Numbered from the stretch's first letter, positions 37,664-47,303 are shown. The stretch: 64,000 bases of DNA from Micromonospora polyrhachis (GCF_014203835.1 NZ_JACHJW010000001.1:124001-188000); one strand, 5' to 3'. Notes: generated by a model not told the origin, from the sequence alone. Program-made: numbers and translations.

Positions 37664-38803
37664 ATGGCCATTCCCTACAACATGCTCCCCATCGAAGTGC
37701 ACCTGGCGATGATCACTGCCGAGCAGGCGAACGTCCCGGTCCTCATCGACGCCGCACGGATGTGGACGGAGGTACGCGAGTGGATCGAGGCCGCGCGAAC
37801 GGAGTTACACACCCGCGTGGGCGAGCTGGCGCCGACCTGGACCGACGACGCCGGCCGGGCACACGAGGAGAAGGCACAGCGGACCCTCGCCGAGCTGAAG
37901 ATGTGGGGCGACCGGCTCGATGTGGCCCAGGTGCCCGAGACACTCACCACGCTGGCGAGCGCGATCCCGGAGGCGCTACAGACCGTGACCGGTCTTCACC
38001 AGGCCTATACCGCTGCCCTCTCGAACCCGTTGACCGCGTGGGCGGCGCTCGGATTCCAGCAGGCGGCGGGCGCGCGGATGACCGCGCTGGGTACGCAGTT
38101 CGACATGTCGATGCTCAAGGTGGTCTCGGGTGCCGGTATCCAGTCCCCCGCCGACCTGCTGCCCGAGTCAACGGGCGGCGCCCCACCGGCCGAGGGCAAC
38201 TCACCGGCCGACTTCATCGAGGCGGCCACCGCAGGCGTGACCGTGTTGTCGGAGCTGCAGACCCTGGCCTCGTCGATCAGCAGCGGAGTGACCGGCGTGA
38301 CCGACCTACCTGGCTTGAACGATTCGGCCGGGCCATCGCTGGCCGGGCTGACACCCAGCCCTCCGGTCCCCGATCCGTTCTCCGGAGCATCGCTTGGTGG
38401 GGTGCCGCCAACAGGCGGCCCACCGGTAGCGGGCGGGGCGGGCGGGGCGGGCACGGCCGGCGGGACCGGGCTGATGCCGCTCGCGAAGCCGGTTGCCGGC
38501 AGGCTGGCACCGACCCTGGCCGCAGAGGTGAAGCCGGGCGTGGCCGCCTTGGGCGCGACAAAGCCGGCGGGTGGTGCGGTGCCGCCGATGATGCCGCCGA
38601 TGGCCGGCCAGCAGGTGGCGGGCACCCTGCACCCCGGACCGGGTGAACACCCCACCGCCCGCTCCCGTGGTGGGCGCCGGCCCTCGGCCGGCACCGATGG
38701 CGTACCGGTGGCGCTGCGTGGCCGGTCCGGCAACGACGACCCCTCCACCGTTACCCGTACCCGAGGTCAGCATCCTCGGGTCACCGGATTCGGCTCCGCC
38801 TGA
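37664..38803 (+). CDS. PPE-like type VII secretion substrate
   Basis: A 379-residue protein. The N-terminal 150 residues are helical with a WXG100-like turn (LAPTWTDDAGRAHEEK near residue 50). About 170-379 is low complexity, rich in Pro, Gly and Ala. It resembles the gene at 35845 in design but not closely in sequence. It is the last gene of the five-gene eccC cluster on this strand, before a 137-bp gap. A role as exported structural or effector protein is inferred from context. Confidence 0.68.
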   Translation: MAIPYNMLPIEVHLAMITAEQANVPVLIDAARMWTEVREWIEAARTELHTRVGELAPTWTDDAGRAHEEKAQRTLAELKMWGDRLDVAQVPETLTTLASAIPEALQTVTGLHQAYTAALSNPLTAWAALGFQQAAGARMTALGTQFDMSMLKVVSGAGIQSPADLLPESTGGAPPAEGNSPADFIEAATAGVTVLSELQTLASSISSGVTGVTDLPGLNDSAGPSLAGLTPSPPVPDPFSGASLGGVPPTGGPPVAGGAGGAGTAGGTGLMPLAKPVAGRLAPTLAAEVKPGVAALGATKPAGGAVPPMMPPMAGQQVAGTLHPGPGEHPTARSRGGRRPSAGTDGVPVALRGRSGNDDPSTVTRTRGQHPRVTGFGSA

Positions 38804-38940
38804 CTGCGCGATGGATAGCCGTGGCCCCGGTCACCGCTGGTCCGGTCGACACCGCCGTGCTCGTCGGCGATCGGGCCAGCGAGATGGCCGGAACCGGTCG
38901 CAGCGGCCTCTTCGCGCCGGCTGCCCGTAACGTATGACCC

Positions 38941-39378
38941 ATGCCGACGCGTGCTCGTCCACGGTGGATATACCTGGCCGCTGCGGCGGTGGCGATCACG
39001 CTGGCCGTCGTCGTCCTCTCCCGGCTGGGCGAGCCGGACCTGATTCCGGTCGGCCCGTCGGCCGGTGAGGTGACCATCGCGGGTCGGCTCGCCGTCGAGC
39101 CGGCGGTGTCCACTGCCGGCAGTACGGTCACGGCTCGCGCCGCCATCAGCGCGGACCGCGCGGTCACCCTACGCAGGTTGACCGTCCGGGTACGCGACGA
39201 GGCAGGGGCATTCCACGACTTCCCGGAGCAGGAGGACGTCGCGCTCGGCACGGTGCCCCAGGAGATCCTGTTCCACCGAGACGTTCCCAAACCTGGCGTC
39301 TACACCTACCACCTGGCCTACCAGCTCGACGGCGAGTGGGTCGACCTGCCGCCGTGGCAGCAGTTCACGGTGCGCTGA
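38941..39378 (+). CDS. Membrane-anchored extracellular protein, unknown function
   Basis: A 145-residue protein with one N-terminal transmembrane helix (IYLAAAAVAITLAVVVL, about 10-26) and an extracellular beta-rich domain that ends in WQQFTVR, like an Ig-fold. No family is recognised. Its 3' end overlaps the convergent histidine kinase gene by 14 bases. It may act as a sensor input or cell-wall component near the two-component system. Confidence 0.75.
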   Translation: MPTRARPRWIYLAAAAVAITLAVVVLSRLGEPDLIPVGPSAGEVTIAGRLAVEPAVSTAGSTVTARAAISADRAVTLRRLTVRVRDEAGAFHDFPEQEDVALGTVPQEILFHRDVPKPGVYTYHLAYQLDGEWVDLPPWQQFTVR

Positions 39379-40615
39379 CCGGAAGGCTCAACTCGAAGAT
39401 CGCGCCACCCTCGTCGGCGTTGTAGACCGACAACGTGCCACCGTGTGCCTGTGCCACCCAGCGCACGATCGACAGTCCCAGGCCGGATGATCCGCCGGTG
39501 CTCGAAAACCGGTCGAACGCCTCGTCCGCGAGTGCGGTGTCGATGCCCGGCCCGTGGTCGGCCACCGTGACCGTGCCGCCGGCCACCGTGATGTGCACGA
39601 TCGCCTCAGCACCCGGCTGACGCCCGTACCGCACGGCGTTGTCCAACAGGTTTCCAATGGCCCGCTGTAGCAGGGCCGGGTCGGCGTCCACCTTCGTCGG
39701 TGCGGCGGTGACGGTGATTCTCGCGCTGTCGGCCGGCGCGTCCTCGACCACGCCTGCCACCATCTGATCGAGCCACACCGGTTGGATGGCCAGTTGCTCG
39801 ACTCCGGCCGCAAGCCTGGCGCGCACGAGCAGGCCGTCGATGATCCCGCCCATCCGGACGGCCAGCCGGACCGTGCGCGGCAGCAGGTCGGCCCGCTGGG
39901 TCGGATTGTCCAGCGCCGTCTCGGCGAGCGCGCGCAACGCCGCCACCGGGGTACGCAGGTCGTGTGCGGTCTCGGCGAGTAGCACCTCCTGCTGCTGCAG
40001 TGCGGCGGCCGCAGGCCGGATCGCCCGCCCCGACAGTACGTGCCCCACCACCCCGAGACCGCCGATCAACACGAGGCAGCCGCCGACCACCATCAGCACC
40101 AGACGATCGTGCTGCCGCTGTTCCGGCCGCATGTCGGCGACCGCGACCACCGCACCGATGGGCTTACGAGCCCGGTCCAGCAGGGGTTCCACCCGCACCC
40201 GAACCAGCTCGCCACCGATGCCCTTCTGGTAGCCGGTGACGACGGTGCCGGAGCGTACGCCGCTGGCCGCCAGTCCGCTGATCACCGCACCGTCCATGCG
40301 TACGCATTCCGTCCTGGACAGGTACGCCTGGAACGCGGGCGCACCGCCGGGCATGATCGCGAACTGCGGGCACCTGTCGTTCAGCACGTCGGTGTTGACC
40401 AGGCTGAAGTCGATGGTCTCGTCGAAGATGACGGTTCTGCTCACCGACGAGGTGACCCGGTGCAGTTCGGCATCGGTCCGCGCGACACCCTGCCGAGCGT
40501 CCTCTCTGATCATCCACGAGGCGAACGCCACGAGCCCGAGCATGTTCGTCGCGGTGAACACCGCGGTCAGCACCCAGCGCAGCCTGCGCAACCGGTCGGC
40601 GGAGGACCCCGTCAC
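39365..40615 (-). CDS. Sensor histidine kinase
   Basis: A 416-residue membrane kinase. Two membrane helices (about 13-35 and 172-196) flank an extracytoplasmic domain of about 135 residues. The H-box is AHDLRTPVAALRAL with His218, the N-box NLLDNAVRYG is near 325, and the G boxes DHGPGID and GLGLSIV lie near 350 and 375. All key residues are present. The GTG start overlaps the stop of the response regulator (GTGA), so the two are a cognate pair. It lies in the type VII locus and probably sets its expression. Confidence 0.94.
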   Translation of the reverse strand: MTGSSADRLRRLRWVLTAVFTATNMLGLVAFASWMIREDARQGVARTDAELHRVTSSVSRTVIFDETIDFSLVNTDVLNDRCPQFAIMPGGAPAFQAYLSRTECVRMDGAVISGLAASGVRSGTVVTGYQKGIGGELVRVRVEPLLDRARKPIGAVVAVADMRPEQRQHDRLVLMVVGGCLVLIGGLGVVGHVLSGRAIRPAAAALQQQEVLLAETAHDLRTPVAALRALAETALDNPTQRADLLPRTVRLAVRMGGIIDGLLVRARLAAGVEQLAIQPVWLDQMVAGVVEDAPADSARITVTAAPTKVDADPALLQRAIGNLLDNAVRYGRQPGAEAIVHITVAGGTVTVADHGPGIDTALADEAFDRFSSTGGSSGLGLSIVRWVAQAHGGTLSVYNADEGGAIFELSLPVSAP

Positions 40616-41277
40616 GCGTACGCCAGCCGGTAACCACGGCCACGTACGGTATGGATCAGCTCTGGCTCGCGTAGTTTGCGCCGTAGTCGCTTGACCACCG
40701 CGTCGACCACGTTGGACATGGGATCGGTCTCCGAGTCCCAGCAGTGCTCGATCAGCTCGGCCCGATCCACCGCATGCTCGGCGCGGGCGAGGAGGAACTC
40801 CAACACCGCGAACTCCTTACTCGACAGGGTCAGGAGAATGCCGGCTCGGCGTACCTCGCGGCGCGCGCAGTCCATCTCCAGATCGGCGTGGCGCAACACC
40901 GATGGTCGGCCGGTCCCGGACCGGCGGCAGAGGTTGGCCACCCGGGCGGTCAGTTCGACCATCGAGAACGGCTTCACCAGGTAGTCGTCGCCGCCGTGCT
41001 CGAACCCCGCCACCCGGTCGGCGAGGGCATCGCGCGCGGTGAGGAACAGCACCGGCACGCCCCAGCCCTGCTGGCGCCGCGGGTACACGTAGTCGATCGC
41101 GTCGCCGTCCGGAAGCATGCGGTCGAACACCACACAATCGTAGTGACCGTCGTGCAGTAGCCGATCCGCGGTAGCGATGTCGCGGACGGCGTCCACGTGC
41201 AGGCCCTCGGCGCGCAACTTGACGGTCACCGCCACCCGCAGATTCTCGTCGTCCTCGACGACCATCACCCGTGTCAT
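40612..41277 (-). CDS. OmpR-family response regulator
   Basis: A 221-residue regulator from the ATG at 41277, with GAGG five bases upstream. It has a receiver domain with phospho-acceptor Asp52 (VFDRMLPDGD), the acidic pair ED near residue 8 and the Lys in LVKPF near 102, then a winged-helix DNA-binding domain. It is transcribed with the kinase behind it. It is divergent from a SARP gene 35 bases away. It is clearly a paralogue of the response regulator at 43075, sharing FDRMLP, VLFLTARD and GGDDYLVKPF. Confidence 0.94.
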   Translation of the reverse strand: MTRVMVVEDDENLRVAVTVKLRAEGLHVDAVRDIATADRLLHDGHYDCVVFDRMLPDGDAIDYVYPRRQQGWGVPVLFLTARDALADRVAGFEHGGDDYLVKPFSMVELTARVANLCRRSGTGRPSVLRHADLEMDCARREVRRAGILLTLSSKEFAVLEFLLARAEHAVDRAELIEHCWDSETDPMSNVVDAVVKRLRRKLREPELIHTVRGRGYRLAYA

Positions 41278-41312
41278 CGAAACCTCATCTGTGGCAGCGG
41301 AAGGTGGGAGGC

Positions 41313-42356
41313 ATGCAGTTCCACGTTCTCGGTCCGCTCGAAGCGCACACCGCACCAGGTGCGCCGGTCAAGCTACGGGCAAGAAAGCCGGCGACGCTGC
41401 TGGCGGTGTTGCTTCTGAACGCTAACGCGGTGGTGAGCGTAGACCACCTGATCGACGCGATCTGGCATGAACAGGCCGCGCCCCCGTCCGCACTACGCAA
41501 TCTGCGCAGCTACGTGTGGCGGCTGCGAGTGGAGCTTGGCGACCGGGTGGAGAGCCGGCCGGAGGGCTATCGGATCAGGGTGCTGCCCGGGGAGCTGGAC
41601 ACCGACCGGGTGGAGTCGCTCGCCGCAGCGGCCCGGCTGGCGACCTCCGACGGCGCGTACGCCACGGCGGCGAGGCAGCTCGCCGACGCGTTGGCGTTGT
41701 GGCGCGGCAGGCCGTTCGACGGGCTCACCTTCGATGCCGCGCGGTCACAATCAGCCAGGCTGGACGAGCTACACCGGGAGCTGCGCGAACTCCAGGCCCA
41801 GGCGTGGCTCGCCCTGGGCAGGCACACCGACGCGACGGCGATGCTCCGTGACCTCGTCGAGGAGGACCCGCTGCGGGAGGGGACCTGGGCCCGGCTGGTG
41901 AGTGCGCTACACCGGGCGGGGCGACCGGCCGACGCGTTGGCCGCCTACGACCGGGCCCGGCGGGTCATCGTCGGCGAGCTGGGCATCGAGCCAGGGCCGC
42001 ACCTCGTCGCGGCCCAATGGCAGGTCCTCCTTGGCGACGACGCGCGGCAGCCTGAGCAGCACACGGAGGCGGTGACGGCCGAGCGGAAGGACACCGACCG
42101 GCCCCGTACGACTCGACGTGCAGCACGTCGGACCTGGACAGAAGCGGTGCCGGACGCCTACCCGGACCTCGACCCTGCCGCGCTCCTCGGCCCGTACCGG
42201 CGGCTGCTCACCGGTGCCGAGCGTGCGGTGCTAGAGGACATCTGCGATCGGATACGCGGCCGGCTCCGCGAACGCCGGTGTGCCGACGCCACCGAGCCCG
42301 ACCTCGGGCCCGTACGGCGAGATCAGCGGTCGCTGATAAGTAGCCGAGTTGCCTGA
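41313..42356 (+). CDS. SARP-family transcriptional regulator
   Basis: A 347-residue regulator. The ATG at 41313 follows GGGAGGC and gives the usual SARP start (MQFHVLGPLEAH). Residues 1-95 form a winged helix, 96-245 a BTAD domain. There is no ATPase domain; the last 90 residues are basic and helical and do not match a known domain. SARPs activate transcription by binding direct repeats. It is divergent from the response regulator by 35 bp, so the promoters probably overlap, and it may regulate the surrounding ESX genes. Confidence 0.92.
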   Translation: MQFHVLGPLEAHTAPGAPVKLRARKPATLLAVLLLNANAVVSVDHLIDAIWHEQAAPPSALRNLRSYVWRLRVELGDRVESRPEGYRIRVLPGELDTDRVESLAAAARLATSDGAYATAARQLADALALWRGRPFDGLTFDAARSQSARLDELHRELRELQAQAWLALGRHTDATAMLRDLVEEDPLREGTWARLVSALHRAGRPADALAAYDRARRVIVGELGIEPGPHLVAAQWQVLLGDDARQPEQHTEAVTAERKDTDRPRTTRRAARRTWTEAVPDAYPDLDPAALLGPYRRLLTGAERAVLEDICDRIRGRLRERRCADATEPDLGPVRRDQRSLISSRVA

Positions 42357-42382
42357 CCCGCCGTCAACGGAGGAGTTCTGTC

Positions 42383-43063
42383 TTGAACACGCTACAAACC
42401 GGCAGGCTCAGCCTGGTCGCGGGGAACGGTCACACTCCGGGCCACGCCGGCTACGACGCGCTGCTCGCGTCGGCTGTCAGCGAAGTTCTGGTCATGAGTA
42501 CCGGCGCGGGCACGTCGCCATTTGGGACGTTCCGGTGGACCGATCGCGAGAACCTGCGCCGTGGGGTGCGCTACCGGGTGTTGTTCCCGGATTCGGCGCG
42601 GCTGTCCAGAAGGCTCAGTAGCCTGTCGCTCGCCGGCGCGGAGGTGCGCACCGACGTCGAGGTTCCGATGGAGGCCGTGGTGATCGACGGAATGACCGCC
42701 CTGTTGCCGGCGGAACGGTCGGGCCCCGAACGCCTCGGCTGCGTGGCGGTCTTCCGGCTGCCCAGCGTGGTTACCGCGGCGAGGGAACTGTTCGATCGGA
42801 TCTGGCCCGCCGCGGTGCCGCTCACCCCGATGGAGCTGCCCGACGACGCGGATGGCTCGGCCTTGACCGACCGGGAGCGGGCGCTGCTCACCCTGCTCTG
42901 CTCCGGCAGTACCGACGAGTCGGCCGCGGCAAGGCTGGGGATCTCGGTCCGTACGGTCCGGCGGATGGTCGCCGGCATCATGAATCGGCTCGGTGCCCGC
43001 AGCAGGTTCCAGGCCGGCGCCAAGGCAGCCGACCGTGGTTGGTTGTTGGAGCGGGCAAGCTAG
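42383..43063 (+). CDS. LuxR-type HTH regulator
   Basis: A 226-residue protein. The start codon is a TTG at 42383, eight bases after GGAGGAG, and no better start lies near. The N-terminal 140 residues look like the TrmB/phospholipase-D-like sensor fold found in LuxR-type proteins of this size. A C-terminal LuxR HTH spans about 158-222 (LTDRERALLTLLCSG, VRTVRRMVAGIMNRLGARS). It has no receiver domain. It lies between the SARP (27 bases before) and the second response regulator (12 bases after). Confidence 0.88.
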   Translation: MNTLQTGRLSLVAGNGHTPGHAGYDALLASAVSEVLVMSTGAGTSPFGTFRWTDRENLRRGVRYRVLFPDSARLSRRLSSLSLAGAEVRTDVEVPMEAVVIDGMTALLPAERSGPERLGCVAVFRLPSVVTAARELFDRIWPAAVPLTPMELPDDADGSALTDRERALLTLLCSGSTDESAAARLGISVRTVRRMVAGIMNRLGARSRFQAGAKAADRGWLLERAS

Positions 43064-43074
43064 CGTTGTTGCCC

Positions 43075-43734
43075 ATGCGGGTTCTGGTCACCGAGGACGA
43101 CGACAACCTGCGGCTGGCACTGGAGGCGGCCCTGCGTGGTGCCGGTTTCGCGGTGGACACCGCGCCGGACCTGCCGGTGGCCGACGAGGCACTGTTCGTG
43201 AACTCCTACGACTGTGCGGTCTTCGACCGGATGCTGCCGGCCGGCGACGCCCTGCGGTACGTGCACGGCCGGCGCGCGGCGGGTTGGCAGTTGCCGGTGC
43301 TGTTCCTGACCGCGCGGGACAGCGAGGCCGACCGGGTCGACGGCCTGCGCCTCGGCGGTGACGACTACCTGGTCAAGCCCTTCGCCATGCCGGAGTTGGT
43401 GGCCCGGGTACGCAGCCTGTGCCGGCGCGCGACGGTGGGGCGGCCGGCGGTGCTGCGCTGCGCGGATGTCGAACTGGACGGCGGCAGGCACCGGGTGACC
43501 CGAGCCGGGGTGCTGCTGACGTTGACACGCAAGGAGTTCCTCGTCCTGGAACGGTTGATGACGGTGCCGGGGCAGCCGGTGTCGCGTCACGAGCTGATCT
43601 CCTATGCCTGGGACGAGATGGCCGACCCGGCGTCGAACGTGCTGGACGTCCTGATCGCCCAACTGCGTCGCAAGCTCCGCGACCCGCCGCTGATCCACAC
43701 GCTGCGCGGAAGTGGCTACCTGATCACCCTTTGA
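43075..43734 (+). CDS. OmpR-family response regulator, orphan
   Basis: A 219-residue regulator from the ATG at 43075; a GTG at 43039 would overlap the LuxR-type gene. Neither has a good ribosome site. The receiver has Asp51 (VFDRMLPAGD) and LVKPF, followed by a winged helix. It is a close paralogue of the regulator at 40612, but no histidine kinase lies beside it, so it may share that kinase. Its 3' end overlaps eccE by 11 bases (convergent). Confidence 0.93.
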   Translation: MRVLVTEDDDNLRLALEAALRGAGFAVDTAPDLPVADEALFVNSYDCAVFDRMLPAGDALRYVHGRRAAGWQLPVLFLTARDSEADRVDGLRLGGDDYLVKPFAMPELVARVRSLCRRATVGRPAVLRCADVELDGGRHRVTRAGVLLTLTRKEFLVLERLMTVPGQPVSRHELISYAWDEMADPASNVLDVLIAQLRRKLRDPPLIHTLRGSGYLITL

Positions 43735-45070
43735 CCACACCGAGCGGCAGGGTGGCCGCCACTCCCCAGGCGTGCCGGCCGTCGAGGCGTTCCATGCCGA
43801 CGTCCCGCTCCCGAGCCAGTTGGGCCAGTTCGTCCGCTGCGCTCTCCAACGCGGCAGGGCTGGTTGCCGCGATCCGCAGTGTGGCGCTCACCAGGGGCTC
43901 GGCCTCGGCCGGCGTACGGTGCGCGGTGACGGCTATTGTCACCGCCGCCTGTGGTGCGGCGGTGAGCAGCCAGCGCAACAGTTGTGGGGCGGTCGCCGGG
44001 GGCAGCTCGGCCCAACCGTCGAGCCGAAACACCGCCTGCTCGATCGGTCCGCTCCGCCACCGTCGCCACTGTTCTCGGACCTCGCCTCGGCCAGCGTTGA
44101 CATGGGCGAGGGCGGCGAGGGTCCCCAGCGTCTCGTGCTCGGTGAGCGTCCTTGACGGCAGGCCGTCGCGGCGGAGCCTGCGTTGCACCCGCCGGACGGT
44201 GTTGCCGAGCGTCTGCCGGACGTCGGCGTCCCGATACCACTCGGCCGTACGCAGCGCCTGCAGGGCAACCCAGGTACGCGGCGGACGTGCCCGGTTGATG
44301 CCGGCGTGATGGACCACCTGTACGGCGACGGCCGGTACCTGCTCATCCGTTGCGGGCAACAGCGTCTGCGGAGCCGGCATCGCCCTCACCAGGTCACGTA
44401 CGGTCGATTCCGGTTGCAGTACGGCGGTGATCCCCTCGGTCCGGCTGATCATGAACACTGCGTCTTCACCGTCGTCATCGACGGTGCCGATGATTCCCAC
44501 CGCCTCCGGCGAGACCATGCGCAGGAGTGCCCTACCGGTCTCGCCCGCGCCGGGCAGGTCCCGGTCGCGGTCTCGCAGTAGGTATCCCGACGACGACACG
44601 AGCCACTCGTACAGCCATCGGCCACGTACACGTACGGCGGTCAGCGCCACGACGACGACGGCCACCAACCCGGTCGAGGTGATCACCGGCCACTGCTCGT
44701 CGAGGGCCAGGACACTGGCGACCAGCACGATCTGCCAACACATGAGCTGAAGCACCCCGACTCCACCGAGGGGTCTCCGGGGTCGGCGCGGGGCCGGCCC
44801 GGGTCGCGGCGGCACCGGCTCGCGCTGCTGTGGTCTTTCTGCCCGATCGACCGCGACCGGCATGGTCGCGGGTGCCCACGGCTGATGGGCCCCGGATCTT
44901 GCGGCGGTCAGCGCGGCGCGGGCTGCCGCGCGCGCCGCGCCCAGCGGAGCCGTCGTGACGTCGGACGTTACCCGGACCGTCGCATCGGAGGTGGTCATCG
45001 GCCGTACGGTTGGTGGCGGCACCGGTGCGCCGGCCTGCTCACCGGTCTGGGTCGCCCCGAAACTGGTCAC
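43724..45070 (-). CDS. eccE: Type VII secretion protein EccE
   Basis: A 448-residue protein from the GTG at 45070, which has GAGG eight bases upstream; an ATG at 44998 and longer frames are possible. After a Pro/Arg-rich cytoplasmic N-terminus there are two membrane helices (MCWQIVLVASVLAL; STGLVAVVVVALTAV), then GRWLYEWL and the soluble EccE domain with VAVQVVHHAGINR and the C-terminal helix pairs. EccE sits at the rim of the ESX membrane complex. The gene stands alone on the minus strand between regulators and the Fn3 gene, apart from eccB/eccD. Confidence 0.88.
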   Translation of the reverse strand: MTSFGATQTGEQAGAPVPPPTVRPMTTSDATVRVTSDVTTAPLGAARAAARAALTAARSGAHQPWAPATMPVAVDRAERPQQREPVPPRPGPAPRRPRRPLGGVGVLQLMCWQIVLVASVLALDEQWPVITSTGLVAVVVVALTAVRVRGRWLYEWLVSSSGYLLRDRDRDLPGAGETGRALLRMVSPEAVGIIGTVDDDGEDAVFMISRTEGITAVLQPESTVRDLVRAMPAPQTLLPATDEQVPAVAVQVVHHAGINRARPPRTWVALQALRTAEWYRDADVRQTLGNTVRRVQRRLRRDGLPSRTLTEHETLGTLAALAHVNAGRGEVREQWRRWRSGPIEQAVFRLDGWAELPPATAPQLLRWLLTAAPQAAVTIAVTAHRTPAEAEPLVSATLRIAATSPAALESAADELAQLARERDVGMERLDGRHAWGVAATLPLGVVKG

Positions 45071-45209
45071 CGCCCGAGCCTCACGCGACGGACATGAGGT
45101 TTCGATGACACTTCGTCTTCGGCGAATAGCGACGAGCCGCGGATCGGTCTTCGTTCGGCTCCGCTCATCGATGTATCGCGGGTGAATCAGCCCGCGATAG
45201 GGTCGCGGT

Positions 45210-47213
45210 GTGTCCATGGACTTGAGGCACCCGAGAGGTCCCGGCCGCCGCAAGCTCAGCGCTACGGCGCGGACCCGCATGACGATCGCGGCCCTGGTCG
45301 CGAGTTGCGTGGGACTTGTCGGCATGGCCGTGGCAGGCCGCTCCCCGGCCTCCCCTGACCTGCAGTTCATCCAGATAGGCCACTGGGTCTACAGCAGCGA
45401 GTTCCAGTCGGCGTTCCACGTCGACGGCTCCACCGGTCGGGTCGACGCCCGGGCCATGGTGCCCGGTGCCGCGCAGGGTAGCCAGGTCGTGCAGGGCGAA
45501 CGGTCCGGCTATGTGGTCGAGCGCTCCCGGGTGACGGTGTTCAGCAAGTCCACCCTGAGTGTCGAGGACACCCGTACTCCGCCCGCCACCGAACAACCGG
45601 TGGTGCTGGAGGTCGCGGGCGGTCCGTACCTGGTCTACCGCAACGCGGGGCAGGTGGTCCGGCTCGGTGATCCGGCCGCGACGGTGCCCGCCGGCGGTCC
45701 GCTGTCCCGGCCTGCGGCGGCCGGTGACGGAACAGTCTGGCTACACCGGACCGACAGCGGGTCGTTGTGTGAGCTGACCCGGGTCGCCACCCGATTGGTC
45801 TGCCACGCCCGGATGACACAGGGACACAGCGGCTCGCTCACCGTCGTCGACGACCAGCCGGTGCTCGTCGACACCACGTCCGACACACTGCATACAGTCG
45901 GTGAAGGCGGACTCGGCGAGCCGGCCACCATCGGCGCAGACCTGCCCGCATCGGCCCAGGTCGCGAACAGTGCCGTGGCCGGACGGCTGGCCGTCGTCGA
46001 CCCCGAGCACAACCGCCTGCTCCTGGTCGACACCGCCGGCCTGCACAAGCGCCCGGCAACCCAACCGGTCGTCGTCGAACTCCCCAAGGACGGCAAGTTC
46101 TCCGAGCCGGTGACCACCTCGAACGTCATCGCGCTGGTCGACCAGACCCGCAACGTACTGCTGACCTACGACGGCAGCGGCGCACCCAAGGACCGCACCG
46201 AGATCCCCGGCAACGGCGGATCACCCAGGCTGGGCCGGGGCGAGGACAACCGGATCTACGTCGACAGCCCGGATGGCTCACACGTGCTGGTCGTCGACGG
46301 CGAGAACGGTTCGGTCACGAACGTGCCGATCGACGGCGAGGACCCGAAGCAGCCGACGGCCCAGCCGACCGGCGCGACGACGACGCCGCCGAGCCCGACA
46401 GCGACTCCTCCGGGCGTACCGGCGAATCCTCCGGGTGCGCCCGGCAGGGTCAACGCGGCCGCTGGTAACGGGTCGGCCACCGTCACCTGGCGGGCCGCCG
46501 CCCCGAACGGGGCAAGGATCACCGCGTACCACCTGTCCTGGCCCGGCGGGTCGACCACGGTCGGCGGAGGGACGCTGCGCGCGACCGTCTCCGGCCTGAC
46601 CAACGGCACGTCATACGAGATCACCGTGGTCGCGGAGAACGCGGTGGGTCGGGGCCCCGGCGCGAGCGACACCGTCATCCCGCAGCGTCCGGCCACCGCA
46701 CCGAAGGTCACGGTGAGCACCGCCTCCGGTGCGTATACCGTGACGTGGAACCAACCCGACCTCGGTGGTGGCACGCTCGTGCACTACCTGGTGAGCGCGT
46801 CTGGCCAGGCCGACCGTCGGGTGACCAGCCGAACCACCCAGTACACCGGGGTCTCCGGTACCGTCACGGTTCGCGCGATAACCAGGTTCGGCCCGTCCGG
46901 CTCGCCGACGGTCCGCGGGGCAGCCGGCTCCGCGAAGTTCCCCGCTACGCCGCCGACCGTGGAGATCCTCCGCGTACGGGCTGTGCCGGTCGGCCTGCTC
47001 GTGACCGTGCGGGCCGACAACAAGGGCTCACCCGCGACCTGCCAGGCACGCTTCCTCGAACGCGTATCCGCTTCGGTCTCCTGCAACGGCGTCACGGACC
47101 TCACCCTTTCGAACCTCGCCTGGTTCGGGAGCATCACGGTCACGGCCACCATCAAGAACCCGGCTGGCGACAGCACCGACACCTGGACAGGTGTGCCGCA
47201 GGTAGGTACGTGA
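45210..47213 (+). CDS. Membrane-anchored Fn3 domain protein
   Basis: A 667-residue protein from a GTG, with an ATG six bases later as alternative. One N-terminal transmembrane helix (IAALVASCVGLVGMAVAG) anchors an outer part: about 50-380 is a beta-propeller-like region with repeated V-D-x-x-G turns, followed by a Pro/Thr linker and two fibronectin type III domains (about 412-500 and 500-580), then a further beta domain with two cysteines. Such proteins occur next to MoxR/DUF58/transglutaminase operons in type VII loci of actinobacteria. A structural or cell-wall-binding role is inferred. Confidence 0.85.
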   Translation: MSMDLRHPRGPGRRKLSATARTRMTIAALVASCVGLVGMAVAGRSPASPDLQFIQIGHWVYSSEFQSAFHVDGSTGRVDARAMVPGAAQGSQVVQGERSGYVVERSRVTVFSKSTLSVEDTRTPPATEQPVVLEVAGGPYLVYRNAGQVVRLGDPAATVPAGGPLSRPAAAGDGTVWLHRTDSGSLCELTRVATRLVCHARMTQGHSGSLTVVDDQPVLVDTTSDTLHTVGEGGLGEPATIGADLPASAQVANSAVAGRLAVVDPEHNRLLLVDTAGLHKRPATQPVVVELPKDGKFSEPVTTSNVIALVDQTRNVLLTYDGSGAPKDRTEIPGNGGSPRLGRGEDNRIYVDSPDGSHVLVVDGENGSVTNVPIDGEDPKQPTAQPTGATTTPPSPTATPPGVPANPPGAPGRVNAAAGNGSATVTWRAAAPNGARITAYHLSWPGGSTTVGGGTLRATVSGLTNGTSYEITVVAENAVGRGPGASDTVIPQRPATAPKVTVSTASGAYTVTWNQPDLGGGTLVHYLVSASGQADRRVTSRTTQYTGVSGTVTVRAITRFGPSGSPTVRGAAGSAKFPATPPTVEILRVRAVPVGLLVTVRADNKGSPATCQARFLERVSASVSCNGVTDLTLSNLAWFGSITVTATIKNPAGDSTDTWTGVPQVGT

Positions 47214-47303
47214 CCGGGAGACTCCGCCGGGCCCACCCGCTGGATCGGACCTGCCGGACCGGGCCGGACACCGCGTCAAGCGTCGAACGAAAGGTGCAGC
47301 GTC

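Noticed and set aside
45210-47213. Fn3 protein as a cellulase or chitinase
   Set aside because: Fn3 modules often occur in such enzymes, but no glycosidase domain or catalytic motif is present.
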